DNA from: Faecalicatena fissicatena
GTDB taxonomy: Bacteria > Bacillota > Clostridia > Lachnospirales > Lachnospiraceae
Reading direction: 5' to 3'
Assembly: GCA_001028025.1 (NCBI GenBank)
Contig: LDAQ01000098.1
Location: 1-64,000 of the forward strand
DNA: 64,000 nt
The notes beneath the pieces are model-generated. The model did no database searches and was not told where the DNA came from. It saw only the letters and a program-made list of their open reading frames with translations. Both the position numbers and the translations under genes were made by a program. This document shows positions 1 to 8,926 of the stretch, piece by piece; within the stretch, counting starts at the first letter, position 1, and each line of letters opens with the position of its first letter.

Positions 1-20
1 ACCGACTATGGTGCGTTTAC

Positions 21-420
21 GGAGTGTGGATTGAAATTGGTTTTTTATAAGCGATTACCTACATATAATCGTCACTCCCTACGTGGGAGTGTGGATTGAA
101 ATATGCTAAATGAATCGGTTATGAAATCCTCATCATGTCACTCCCTACGTGGGAGTGTGGATTGAAATTTTATGTCGCGCAGGATGGATGCTTCCTGATG
201 CGGTCACTCCCTACGTGGGAGTGTGGATTGAAATACTCTGTCCGATTGCCGGGGCCTGCTCACTCCATCCGTCACTCCCTACGTGGGAGTGTGGATTGAA
301 ATCGCACAGAATGCTCACCATCATGAAAGCGAATGGTCACTCCCTACGTGGGAGTGTGGATTGAAATGCAGAGGTAACGGTCGCGAATGTGAATGACGGA
401 GTCACTCCCTACGTGGGAGT
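21..420 (+). CRISPR. Type I-C CRISPR array, short and degraded at both ends
   Basis: Five identical 32-bp repeats lie at 71-102, 137-168, 203-234, 271-302 and 336-367. They begin GTCACTCCCTACGTGGGAGT and end GTGGATTGAAAT. The ends match the I-C repeat pattern with an ATTGAAAT 5' handle, so the array is transcribed left to right, the same direction as cas3. Spacers are 33-36 nt (38-70, 103-136, 169-202, 235-270, 303-335, 368-400). The repeat before 38 keeps only its 3' 17 nt (21-37), and its 5' half is unlike the consensus. The last repeat (401-420) stops after 20 nt. A GGTGGATTGAAT remnant reappears at 472-483, at the start of cas3, as if about 50 nt had been inserted into that repeat. No leader is visible; it would lie left of the window. 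Confidence 0.97.
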
Positions 421-481
421 ATTGGGCGAAATGATGTTTTTGCGTGAGTAGAATAAGGCAGGAGAAGAAAGGGTGGATTGA

Positions 482-2623
482 ATGAGATATTTAGCTCATA
501 TTGAAGCGGAAGCGGGAGAACAGGAGTTAAAGGATCATTTAATAAATGTAGCTAATGTGTCAGCAGAATTTGCGAAAGTCTTTGGTTGTTATGATTGGGG
601 GTATTGTTGTGGTATGTTACATGATATTGGAAAATATTCCATAGAATTTCAGCAGAGATTGGCAGGAAGCGATATACGTGTTGATCATTCAACTGCCGGG
701 GCACAATTGTGTTATGAAAGAGGCGGTATGTATGGATTTCTTAGTTATTGTATAGCAGGGCATCATGCAGGACTGCCAGATACGGGGGCGGATTCAGACA
801 CAAGCAGGTCGCCTACATTTAAGGGACGGCTAAAGAAAAGCGTAAAAGATTATCAGGCATATAAAAGTGAGATTTGTGTGCCGCCTTTATCGGAGCCTCC
901 GTTTGATCTAAGCAAGGCTAAGGATATAGACTTTACATTAAGCACCTTTATCAGAATGCTCTATTCTTGTCTGGTAGATGCCGATTTTCTGGATACTGAA
1001 AATTTTATGAAAGCAGGGAAAACAGACAGAGATTCCGGAGATTCTATAGAAATTTTGCTTGGAAGACTGCAGAAACATATTTCAGGCTGGCTCTCTAATA
1101 CTGATAAGGATACTGTAAATGGAAGAAGAACGGAAATTCTTAAAAATTGCCTGGAAATGGGAGATTTAAAAAGAGGGCTTTTTCGTCTTACAGTGCCAAC
1201 GGGAGGCGGCAAAACAGTAGCATCTCTTGCCTTTGCCCTCCAACATGCCGTCAAGAATAAACTGGATCGAATTATTTATGTAATTCCTTATACCAGTATT
1301 ATTGAACAGAATGCCAAGGTTTTTAGTGAGATTCTAGGAAAAAATAATGTCCTGGAAAATCATTGTAATGTAGATTATGATAGTGAAGAAGAGTTGAAGC
1401 CAATGCAACTGGCAGCAGAAAACTGGGACAAGCCAGTGGTTGTTACAACAAATGTCCAGTTTTTTGAGTCCCTGTTTGCTAATAAATCATCGAAATGCAG
1501 GAAACTTCATAATATTGCTAACAGTGTGATTATTTTTGATGAGGCGCAGATGCTGCCCAATGATTATTTAAAGCCTTGTATAGCTATGATGGAAGAACTT
1601 TTAAAACGATATCGGTCAAGTATTGTTCTGTGTACTGCAACACAGCCCGCATTATCACAATTTTTTCAGAAAGACATAGCTTCAACAGAGCTGTGCCCCA
1701 GACTTGAGGAACAGTTCCGTTTTTTTAGACGTGTATCTTTTCACAACCTGAAAACTATATCGGAAGAGGAATTAGTTGTCGGATTGGGAAAGGAAAATCA
1801 GGCACTTTGTATAGTGAACACAAAAAAGAGAGCACAAAACATCTATAAAAAATTGGATGGCGTAGGTATATATCATCTTTCCACGTGTATGTACCCCTGT
1901 CATAGAAAACGGGTGTTAAAAGAGATAAGGGGGCGTTTGCAGGAAGGCGAAAGATGTATCGTAATATCAACCAGTCTCGTAGAGGCGGGTGTGGATCTGG
2001 ATTTTCAATCAGTTTATAGACAGCTGGCTGGAGTGGATTCCATAATTCAGGCAGCAGGACGATGCAACAGAGAGGGCAGAAGAGATGTCGAGGAAAGCAG
2101 GACTTATATTTTCCGATTTGATGAAAGAGAGTATGTTCCGGGGCAGAAACAGCAGATAGCTGTGACTAAAGATTTGCTGGATGATGAAGCTGATATATCT
2201 TCGCTGGAGTCTGTGTCTAAATACTTTAAGATGCTGTATCATTTTCGTGGAGAAAGTCTGGATAAGAAAGATATTTTGAGCGAATTTAGGAAAGGAAGAT
2301 ATCCTTTTGCTAAAGTAAGCAAAGAATTTAAAATTATTGAGGAGAATACAAAAACAATTTTTATCAATAGAGAGCAAGAAGCAGATGAGATTCTGATAAA
2401 ACTGAAATATGAAGGTTTTACTAAAAAACTGATGAGACAAGCAGGGCAGTATTGTATAAATGTATATGAAAATGAATTTCAGAAATTATATGCAGCAGGT
2501 ATGCTTGGGGGTATTTCGGAAGATATGAATGAAGACTTTTTCTTGCTGCGTACTGAAGATCAGTATACGGAAGAAATGGGACTGGTACTGGATGTAGAGT
2601 TTGGGTGTGCAGTAATGCTGTAA
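482..2623 (+). CDS. cas3: CRISPR-associated helicase/nuclease Cas3 (type I-C)
   Basis: This is the target-degrading enzyme recruited by Cascade. It nicks, unwinds and degrades foreign DNA. The 713-residue protein has an N-terminal HD nuclease domain: an LHDIGKYS metal-binding motif near residue 46, then DHSTAG and GHHAG. An SF2 helicase follows, with Walker A VPTGGGKT near residue 238, a DEAQ box near 352, SLVEAGVDLDF and QAAGRCNREG. HD and helicase are fused, as is usual for I-C. The start ATG lies inside a repeat remnant (GGTGGATTGAATG), and the likely Shine-Dalgarno AAAGGGTGG is part of the same remnant. It is the first gene of the cas operon. A 116-nt gap and a two-gene cassette separate it from cas5, so the downstream genes may have a second promoter. 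Confidence 0.97.
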   Translation: MRYLAHIEAEAGEQELKDHLINVANVSAEFAKVFGCYDWGYCCGMLHDIGKYSIEFQQRLAGSDIRVDHSTAGAQLCYERGGMYGFLSYCIAGHHAGLPDTGADSDTSRSPTFKGRLKKSVKDYQAYKSEICVPPLSEPPFDLSKAKDIDFTLSTFIRMLYSCLVDADFLDTENFMKAGKTDRDSGDSIEILLGRLQKHISGWLSNTDKDTVNGRRTEILKNCLEMGDLKRGLFRLTVPTGGGKTVASLAFALQHAVKNKLDRIIYVIPYTSIIEQNAKVFSEILGKNNVLENHCNVDYDSEEELKPMQLAAENWDKPVVVTTNVQFFESLFANKSSKCRKLHNIANSVIIFDEAQMLPNDYLKPCIAMMEELLKRYRSSIVLCTATQPALSQFFQKDIASTELCPRLEEQFRFFRRVSFHNLKTISEEELVVGLGKENQALCIVNTKKRAQNIYKKLDGVGIYHLSTCMYPCHRKRVLKEIRGRLQEGERCIVISTSLVEAGVDLDFQSVYRQLAGVDSIIQAAGRCNREGRRDVEESRTYIFRFDEREYVPGQKQQIAVTKDLLDDEADISSLESVSKYFKMLYHFRGESLDKKDILSEFRKGRYPFAKVSKEFKIIEENTKTIFINREQEADEILIKLKYEGFTKKLMRQAGQYCINVYENEFQKLYAAGMLGGISEDMNEDFFLLRTEDQYTEEMGLVLDVEFGCAVML

Positions 2624-2739
2624 CACACTTTAGAAAGAAAGGGGAGCTAGTTTTTCATAATAGTATTGTTTAATATAATTAGTTCTGATTTCGAAGGTGT
2701 CATGAGATTAATAATCATTAATTAAGAAGGTGGAGTTGT

Positions 2740-3207
2740 ATGATTTTATACCATGGAAGTAAAGAAATTGTAGAATATCCAGAAATAAGAAAAGCCCGAT
2801 ATAACAAGGAGTTCTATTTTGGCTTCTACTGTACAAAATATGAACAACAGGCTGAGCGCTGGGCAACACGTTTTGGGAAAAATGGATATATTAATAAGTA
2901 CGAATACAATTATAATGATAAACTGAAGATTTTAAGCTTTAGTATGATGACCGAAGAGTGGTTAGATTTTATTATCGCGTACAGACACGGAGAGTCTCAC
3001 AGTTATGATATTGTAGAAGGTCCTATGGCTGATGATGCAATATTTAATTATGTGCAGAACGTTATCGATGGAAAGATAACAAGGGCAGCATTTTGGGAGC
3101 TTGTAAAGTTCAATTATCCGACCCACCAAATCAGTTTTCATACTATTTCTGCGCTTGATATTTTAAATTTTATTGGAAGTGAGGCAGCGTATGGGAACAA
3201 TAAATAA
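2740..3207 (+). CDS. DUF3990 family protein, putative toxin-like component
   Basis: The 155-residue protein opens MILYHGSKEIVEYPEIRKA and has GFYCTKYEQQAERWA, the pattern of the DUF3990 family. From family knowledge, DUF3990 proteins resemble ADP-ribosyltransferase folds (the YHGS and later Y/F-rich positions) and usually occur next to DUF3791 genes. A toxin role is an inference, not shown here. The start follows AAGAAGGTGGAG. The next gene overlaps its end by 17 nt, so translation is probably coupled. The pair sits between cas3 and cas5, a place where type I-C loci normally have no gene. There is no signal peptide or membrane segment. Confidence 0.8.
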   Translation: MILYHGSKEIVEYPEIRKARYNKEFYFGFYCTKYEQQAERWATRFGKNGYINKYEYNYNDKLKILSFSMMTEEWLDFIIAYRHGESHSYDIVEGPMADDAIFNYVQNVIDGKITRAAFWELVKFNYPTHQISFHTISALDILNFIGSEAAYGNNK

Positions 3208-3631
3208 TAATAAATTATTTTTTACATGCAGTTTAATTGAATTTATTGGAAGAAAAATGAAAAGAACGAGAAAAGAAATAACTGAGGCACTCGGAAAGGA
3301 AGCTGTTGACAGGATCTACGAGTATGCAGATGTTTTTCATTGTGAGCCGATAGAAAAGGTGGCAATGGAATTTATAGAAGAATATGAAATAACACAGGGT
3401 GACTTTGACAATGAAAAGAAGTGCAGATATAAAGTTCCTGATTATTGGACTATGGGGGAGGTGTATGAGCGTCTGGTAGAAGATTCGTATTCGGATGAAT
3501 CTATAACAGATGGGATTTGGGCGGTTTATCATTCATGGATTGATGAACATCTGTCTGATTATAATACGGATTTTTATTACCAGCCAAGGGATTATATTGC
3601 TGCATGCTATCGTACGGGTGAAGTTTTATAA
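3191..3631 (+). CDS. DUF3791 family protein with C-terminal extension, putative partner of DUF3990
   Basis: The protein has 146 residues from ATG 3191. Residues 1-65 fit the DUF3791 pattern (KLFFTCSLIEFIGRKM, then KEITEALGKEAVDRIYEYADVFH), a small helical domain commonly encoded beside DUF3990. Residues 66-146 form a second segment (KVPDYWTMGEVYERLVED, then a YQPRDYIAACY-like end). I recall this as a separate small protein in some DUF3990 loci, so it may be a fusion. The gene overlaps the DUF3990 gene by 17 nt and ends 22 nt before cas5, inside the cas transcription unit. An antitoxin or regulatory role is an inference from gene pairing. A second in-frame ATG at 3257 (after GGAAG) is possible but would remove the start of the DUF3791 domain. 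Confidence 0.7.
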   Translation: MGTINNNKLFFTCSLIEFIGRKMKRTRKEITEALGKEAVDRIYEYADVFHCEPIEKVAMEFIEEYEITQGDFDNEKKCRYKVPDYWTMGEVYERLVEDSYSDESITDGIWAVYHSWIDEHLSDYNTDFYYQPRDYIAACYRTGEVL

Positions 3632-3653
3632 GAGACAGGAAGGAGGAAAAAGT

Positions 3654-4316
3654 ATGGGGATAGGCGTGAGAGTAAAGGTCTGGGGAGAGTATGCACTGTT
3701 CAGCAGGCCAGAGATGAAGGTGGAAAGATGCTCCTACGATGTCATAACACCCTCGGCGGCCAGGGGGATTTTAGAGGCCGTATACTGGCATCCCGGAATG
3801 CGTTGGGTGATTGACAAGATTTATGTGGTAAACCCCATACAGTTTACCAGCATACGGAGGAATGAGGTGAAAAGCAAGTTATCTGCAAGTAATGCACTGG
3901 CAGCATATAACGGTGGGAAAAAACCGCTTTTTATCAGCAGCAGGGAAGAGATTGTACAGAGAGCATCGCTGCTTTTGCGAGATGTAGAATATGTGATTGA
4001 GGCGCATTTCGATATGACAAATGCAGCAAATGCAAGTGATAATCCTGGTAAATTTAAAGATATTATCATGAGACGGTTGAAAAAGGGAGAATGCTTTCAC
4101 AATCCCTATTTGGGATGCAGAGAATTTCCGGCTAAATTTAGTCTCTGTGAAGAAGACGAAGTTTCAACGGCCTATGATCAAGTGGATGAAAAAGATCTGG
4201 GATTTATGCTGTTTGATATGGAGTATTTGGAGGGCGGAGAGATACAACCCATGTTTTTCCGGGCAGTTATGAAGAAAGGTATGTTAGATTTAAGAGACTG
4301 TGAGGTGATTCGATGA
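3654..4316 (+). CDS. cas5c: Cas5c, type I-C crRNA endonuclease and Cascade subunit
   Basis: In type I-C systems, which lack Cas6, Cas5 cuts the pre-crRNA in the repeat and stays bound to the 5' handle in Cascade. The product has 220 residues from ATG 3654, which has a strong AAGGAGG 10 nt upstream. An upstream in-frame extension is unlikely because it would overlap the previous gene. The N-terminus (MGIGVRVKVWGEYALFSRPE) and the following CSYDVITPSAARGILEAVYW are typical of Cas5d/Cas5c RAMP proteins. It overlaps cas8c by 4 nt (ATGA), so the genes are translationally coupled. Confidence 0.95.
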   Translation: MGIGVRVKVWGEYALFSRPEMKVERCSYDVITPSAARGILEAVYWHPGMRWVIDKIYVVNPIQFTSIRRNEVKSKLSASNALAAYNGGKKPLFISSREEIVQRASLLLRDVEYVIEAHFDMTNAANASDNPGKFKDIIMRRLKKGECFHNPYLGCREFPAKFSLCEEDEVSTAYDQVDEKDLGFMLFDMEYLEGGEIQPMFFRAVMKKGMLDLRDCEVIR

Positions 4317-6043
4317 TTTTACAGGCTTTGGTGAAGCATTATGAGACCCTTGCGGATGAAGACAAAGTTACAAGGCAGGGCTGGTGTCATGCAAAGGTAT
4401 CATTTGGAATTAACCTTTCAAAAGATGGCGATATAAAAGGGATTATCCCGTTAAAACGTGAAGACGAACGAGGCAAGAAAACAGTGTGGCTTCCTTCTCA
4501 GATTAAGGTTCCGGAGATGGTAGCAAGGTCGTCAGGTGTATCAGCTAATTTTTTGTGTGACAATTCAAAATATTTGTTGGGAATTGATGCCGAGGGAACG
4601 AGCCAAAGGGTATTGGATTGCTTTCAGGCAGCTAAAGAAAAACACTTGTCATTGTTGGCCAATGTACATAATGAAATGGCTGAGGCAGTCAAAAGATATT
4701 TCGAAAAATGGAAACCTGAAAATGCAGCGGATAATCAAGAATTGCAGGAAGATTGGGATGAAATAACGGAAGGCGGCAACTTAATATTTTGCATGAGTGG
4801 AGACTATGCGCAAGATGATTGTGAAATAAAGAAGGTATGGGAGCAGGCACTGGAAGCCGGTTCAGAACAGGTTACCGGGACATGCCTGGTTACAGGAGAG
4901 AAAGCCGAAATATCAAGAATACATAATACGATTAAAGGTGTGCCAGGAGCGCAGTCCAGTGGGGCGGCACTGGTCTCTTTTAATGCCCCGGCATTTGAAT
5001 CATATGGAAAGGAGCAGAGCTACAATGCTCCGGTAGGAAAATATGCTGCATTTGCATATACAACAGCATTGAATTACCTGCTGGCTCAGAGGAATTATAC
5101 CTTTCAGTTTGGTGATACAATGGTTGTATTTTGGGCAGAAGATGGGGAAGAAGTTTATCAGGATTTATTTTGCTGGTCGGTGGATCCTAAACCGGATAAT
5201 CAGGAGACCATACGTGGGATATTTGATGCATTAAAAAAACAGGAAGCAATTGATATTGGCGGAATTAAATTAAATACAGAGCAGGATTTCTATATTTTAG
5301 GCTTAGCTCCAAATGCTGCCCGGCTGGCTGTTAGATTCTTCTATCAAAATTCTTTTGGAAATATTTTAAAGAATATTGCCAGGCACTATGAAAGGATGAA
5401 AATTGTAAGGCCTTCGTGGGAAGAACGTGAATATTTAGGAATAGGTCAGATGCTTCAGGAGACGGTGAATCAAAAATCAAAAGATAAAAAACCTGTTCCG
5501 AATATGGCGGCGCTGGTGCTGCAGGCTGTTTTATCAGGAGGAAGATATCCGGCCAATTTATATAGTAATACCATGATTCGGATAAGAGCAGAGCAGGGCA
5601 AGGTGACATGGGGAAGGGCAGCAATTGTAAAGGCTTATTTAATAAGAAATTGTGCATGGGGCAAAGGAGATGAGTTTATGGGATTAAACGAAGAAAGTAA
5701 TGATGCCGCATATGTATTGGGGCGAATTTTTTCTGTATTAGAAGCAGTTCAGGAAGAGGCTAATCCGGGAATTAATGCAACCATTCGGGATAGATACTTC
5801 AATGCAGCGTGTACTACGCCTGAATCAGTTTTTCCTATATTAATGAAGTTGAAAAACAGCCATATTAAAAAAATAGATAGAACGAAAGAAGCAGCAAAAG
5901 TGTACTATGAAAAACTTCTGACAACTCTTATGGGAAAGTTGGATCAGTATCCAAAACGCCTGACATTGGAAGAACAGGGCAGATTTATGTTAGGTTACTA
6001 TCATCAGGTACAGAAAAGATATGAGAAAAGGGAGGACAAGTAA
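4313..6043 (+). CDS. cas8c: Cas8c (Csd1), Cascade large subunit
   Basis: The 576-residue protein is the large subunit of type I-C Cascade, which recognises the PAM and recruits Cas3. The start MILQALVKHYETLADEDK and the internal segments SGAALVSFNAPAFESYG and FYILGLAPNAARLAVRFFY are hallmarks of the Csd1 family. The length is normal for the family. In I-C systems an internal start near the C-terminus often yields a separate Cas11c small subunit. A candidate internal start was not resolved here. It overlaps cas5c by 4 nt and abuts cas7 with no gap. Confidence 0.96.
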   Translation: MILQALVKHYETLADEDKVTRQGWCHAKVSFGINLSKDGDIKGIIPLKREDERGKKTVWLPSQIKVPEMVARSSGVSANFLCDNSKYLLGIDAEGTSQRVLDCFQAAKEKHLSLLANVHNEMAEAVKRYFEKWKPENAADNQELQEDWDEITEGGNLIFCMSGDYAQDDCEIKKVWEQALEAGSEQVTGTCLVTGEKAEISRIHNTIKGVPGAQSSGAALVSFNAPAFESYGKEQSYNAPVGKYAAFAYTTALNYLLAQRNYTFQFGDTMVVFWAEDGEEVYQDLFCWSVDPKPDNQETIRGIFDALKKQEAIDIGGIKLNTEQDFYILGLAPNAARLAVRFFYQNSFGNILKNIARHYERMKIVRPSWEEREYLGIGQMLQETVNQKSKDKKPVPNMAALVLQAVLSGGRYPANLYSNTMIRIRAEQGKVTWGRAAIVKAYLIRNCAWGKGDEFMGLNEESNDAAYVLGRIFSVLEAVQEEANPGINATIRDRYFNAACTTPESVFPILMKLKNSHIKKIDRTKEAAKVYYEKLLTTLMGKLDQYPKRLTLEEQGRFMLGYYHQVQKRYEKREDK

Positions 6044-6934
6044 ATGAGCGAAGTGATTAAAAACAGGTATGAATTCGTAGTATTATTTGATGTTGAGAAT
6101 GGTAATCCGAACGGAGATCCCGATGCAGGGAATATGCCCAGAATAGATCCGGAAAGCGGATATGGCCTTGTAACAGATGTCTGCCTGAAAAGGAAAATCA
6201 GGAATTATGTAGAGATAGTAAAAGAAGATGCAGAAGGCCATCGGATTTATATCAAAGAAGATGTACCATTAAACAGAAGCGATAATGAAGCTTATACTCA
6301 TTTGGGCGTGAATGATAAAACAATAAAAGAGCTGAAAAAGAAAGATCCTGAAGCAGATGTGAAAATCCGGGATTTTATGTGTGAAAAATTTTATGACATC
6401 AGAACTTTTGGGGCTGTTATGACTACATTTGTGAAAGCTGCACTGAACTGTGGTCAGGTCAGAGGTCCGGTACAGCTTGGATTTGCAAGAAGTATTGACC
6501 CTATTATCAGCCAGGAAGTAACAATTACAAGAGTTGCTATTACAACCGAAAAAGATGCTGAAAATAAGAGCACAGAAATGGGAAGAAAAAATATAGTGCC
6601 GTATGCTTTGTATCGTGTGGAAGGGTATATTTCTGCGAACCTTGCCAGAAAGGTGACTGGATTTTCCGAAGAAGATCTCGAACTTTTGTGGGAGGCAATT
6701 ATTAATATGTTTGAGCATGACCACTCTGCCGCGAGAGGTAAGATGGCAGTTCGGGAGCTGATTGTATTTAAACACAGCAAAGAATTGGGGGATTGTCCTG
6801 CGTACAAATTATTTGATGCAGTGGAAGTGAATAAAAAGGCGGATGTTCAGTATCCGAGAAAGTATAAGGATTATACGGTAGAGATACATAAGGAGCTGAT
6901 ACCGGATTCTATAGAAGTGACAAGGAAGATATAA
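6044..6934 (+). CDS. cas7c: Cas7c (Csd2), Cascade backbone subunit
   Basis: The 296-residue RAMP protein polymerises along the crRNA spacer to form the Cascade backbone. The N-terminal block (YEFVVLFDVENGNPNGDPDA, then GNMPRID) is diagnostic for Csd2/Csh2-type Cas7. Later it has FYDIRTFGAVM and a GQVRGPVQ segment. The ATG directly follows the cas8c stop after GGGAGGAC. The last base of its TAA is the first base of the cas4 ATG (TAATG), so the two are coupled. Confidence 0.97.
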   Translation: MSEVIKNRYEFVVLFDVENGNPNGDPDAGNMPRIDPESGYGLVTDVCLKRKIRNYVEIVKEDAEGHRIYIKEDVPLNRSDNEAYTHLGVNDKTIKELKKKDPEADVKIRDFMCEKFYDIRTFGAVMTTFVKAALNCGQVRGPVQLGFARSIDPIISQEVTITRVAITTEKDAENKSTEMGRKNIVPYALYRVEGYISANLARKVTGFSEEDLELLWEAIINMFEHDHSAARGKMAVRELIVFKHSKELGDCPAYKLFDAVEVNKKADVQYPRKYKDYTVEIHKELIPDSIEVTRKI

Positions 6935-7599
6935 TGGAATACACAGAAGAAGATTATTTGATGATATCGGGAATACAGCATTTTAAGTTTTGCCGGCGGC
7001 AGTGGGCTTTGATTCATATTGAGCAGCAATGGGATGAAAATGTCCATACAGTTGTAGGCGAATTGATGCACAAAAAAGTCCATGACCCGTATATAACTGA
7101 GAAAAGGAAAGATGTCCTGATTACAAGGGCACTCCCTGTATCATCCAGAATCATGGGAGTAAGCGGAGAGTGTGATGTGGTGGAGTTCCATAAAAGTGAA
7201 GATGGGATTAAGCTATATGGACATCGTGGACTATACGAAGTCTATCCGATTGAATATAAGAAAGGCAAACCGAAAGTAACGGAGGAAGACCGGCTTCAAC
7301 TTGCCGCACAGGCGCTCTGTCTGGAGGAAATGTTTTCCATATCAGTGCCGGAGGGGGCGATATTCTATGGTGAGACGAGAAGACGTGATATTATCCAAAT
7401 AACAGAAGAACTTCGAAAAGAAGTAAAAGATATGTTTCTGGAGATGCATCAGTATTATGACAGGCAGTATACTCCTAAAGTGAAGTATAGCAAAGCATGT
7501 AATGCATGTTCTCTTAAAGATATCTGTCTTCCTAAATTGGGTAAAGCTGTTTCAGTGAAAGACTACATGGATCAGATACTGGAGGAGGGAGCCGAATGA
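6934..7599 (+). CDS. cas4: Cas4 exonuclease (adaptation)
   Basis: The 221-residue RecB-family nuclease has an iron-sulphur cluster and helps Cas1-Cas2 choose PAM-flanked, correctly sized spacers. A conserved Cys lies in FKFCRRQWALIHIE near the N-terminus. The nuclease motif is YPIEYKKGKPK, and the C-terminal cysteines are in CNACSLKDICLP; the four Cys are the expected cluster ligands. It is intact. It overlaps cas7 by 1 nt and cas1 by 4 nt. A complete cas4-cas1-cas2 module means the locus could in principle still acquire spacers, if a leader exists outside the window. Confidence 0.96.
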   Translation: MEYTEEDYLMISGIQHFKFCRRQWALIHIEQQWDENVHTVVGELMHKKVHDPYITEKRKDVLITRALPVSSRIMGVSGECDVVEFHKSEDGIKLYGHRGLYEVYPIEYKKGKPKVTEEDRLQLAAQALCLEEMFSISVPEGAIFYGETRRRDIIQITEELRKEVKDMFLEMHQYYDRQYTPKVKYSKACNACSLKDICLPKLGKAVSVKDYMDQILEEGAE

Positions 7600-8627
7600 A
7601 AAAACTACTAAATACACTTTACGTTACATCTGAAAACAGCTATTTGTCTTTGGATGGTGAAAACATTGTAGTGCTGGATTCAGAAAAAGAAGTTGGCAGG
7701 CTCCCTCTGCATAATCTGGAAGGAATTGTTTCCTTTGGATACCGCGGTACAAGTCCTGCTCTGATGGGGGCATGCGCAGACAGGAATATTTCTCTGTGTT
7801 ATTTAACCCCACAGGGAAAATTCCTGGCCAGAGTTACAGGAAAAGTAAAAGGAAATGTAATTTTAAGAGAGCAGCAATATGCAAGCAGCCAAAACGAGGA
7901 GAAAAGCCTCGATATTGCAAAAAATTGTATTATCGGAAAAGTGTATAATGCCCGCTGGGTACTTGAACGGGCAACAAGAGACCATGGCATGCAAATCAAT
8001 GTTGAAAAAGTTAAGAGTGCATCTGATAATTTGAAAAATTCAATAGAGCTTATTCAGATGTGCAAATCAAAAGAACAGCTGAGAGGTTTTGAAGGAGAAG
8101 CAGCGAGCGTCTACTTCGGTGTATTTGATGAATTGATATTACAACAGAAAAAGGATTTCGTTTTTCAGGGAAGGAATAAGAGGCCGCCTCTGGATAATGT
8201 AAATGCTTTGCTTTCTTTTGTATATACACTATTAACAAATACTATTACTTCAGCATTGGAAACAGTAGGGTTAGATCCGTGTGTCGGATACCTGCACACA
8301 GAACGCCCGGGACGGGCATCATTATCATTGGATTTAATAGAAGAGCTGCGCGCTGTGTTAGCGGATCGTTTTGTATTGTCTTTGATCAATAAAAAGATTA
8401 TCAGCGGAAAGAATTTTGACAAAAAAGAAAATGGTGCGGTTCTTATGGATGATGAACTTCGGAGAACCGTATTAACAGAATGGCAAAATAAAAAGAAAGA
8501 AACTTTAACCCACCCATATTTGAAAGAAAAGGTTGAATGGGGAATGGTTCCTTATGTACAGGCGATGCTGCTTGCACGGTATCTCAGAGGCGATTTGGAC
8601 GGATATCCAGTGTTCTTGTGGAAATGA
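7596..8627 (+). CDS. cas1: Cas1 integrase (type I-C)
   Basis: The 343-residue integrase inserts spacers at the leader-proximal repeat together with Cas2. The metal-binding active-site residues appear intact: Glu in FEGEAASVYFGVFDEL, His in GYLHTERPGRASLSLD and the acidic D-x-x-E of LDLIEELRAVLADR. The N-terminus (LLNTLYVTSENSYLSLDGEN) is typical of Cas1c. It overlaps cas4 by 4 nt and ends 8 nt before cas2. Confidence 0.97.
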   Translation: MKKLLNTLYVTSENSYLSLDGENIVVLDSEKEVGRLPLHNLEGIVSFGYRGTSPALMGACADRNISLCYLTPQGKFLARVTGKVKGNVILREQQYASSQNEEKSLDIAKNCIIGKVYNARWVLERATRDHGMQINVEKVKSASDNLKNSIELIQMCKSKEQLRGFEGEAASVYFGVFDELILQQKKDFVFQGRNKRPPLDNVNALLSFVYTLLTNTITSALETVGLDPCVGYLHTERPGRASLSLDLIEELRAVLADRFVLSLINKKIISGKNFDKKENGAVLMDDELRRTVLTEWQNKKKETLTHPYLKEKVEWGMVPYVQAMLLARYLRGDLDGYPVFLWK

Positions 8628-8635
8628 GGTGGAGT

Positions 8636-8926
8636 ATGTTAGTATTGATTACCTATGATGTGAATACTGAAACAGCTGCTGGAAAAACCAGATTACGAAA
8701 AGTGGCGAAACAATGCGTTAATTATGGGAGACGGGTGCAGAATTCGGTATTTGAGTGTATATTAGACAATGCACAGTGTGTCAGACTGAAGGCACTATTG
8801 TCTGAAATTATTGATGAGAAGGTGGATAGTCTTAGATTTTACTATTTAGGTAATAATTATAAGACTAAAGTTGAACATTTAGGCATTGAACGTGGAACTG
8901 CTGTAGATCAGACGCTGATAATGTAG
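8636..8926 (+). CDS. cas2: Cas2 (adaptation)
   Basis: The 96-residue protein starts at ATG 8636, preceded by GAGGTGGAGT. The N-terminal MLVLITYDVNTETAAGKTRL carries the conserved beta1 Asp, and NYGRRVQNSVFEC is the classic Cas2 motif. Cas2 dimers bridge two Cas1 dimers in the integration complex. It is the last cas gene. Unlike most I-C loci, no repeat is found between it and the next gene, and the array lies upstream of cas3 instead. Confidence 0.96.
   Translation: MLVLITYDVNTETAAGKTRLRKVAKQCVNYGRRVQNSVFECILDNAQCVRLKALLSEIIDEKVDSLRFYYLGNNYKTKVEHLGIERGTAVDQTLIM

Noticed and set aside
149..364. Open reading frame of 71 codons across the CRISPR array
   Set aside because: It is made of repeat and spacer sequence (the peptide repeats VGVWIEI) and has no ribosome binding site.
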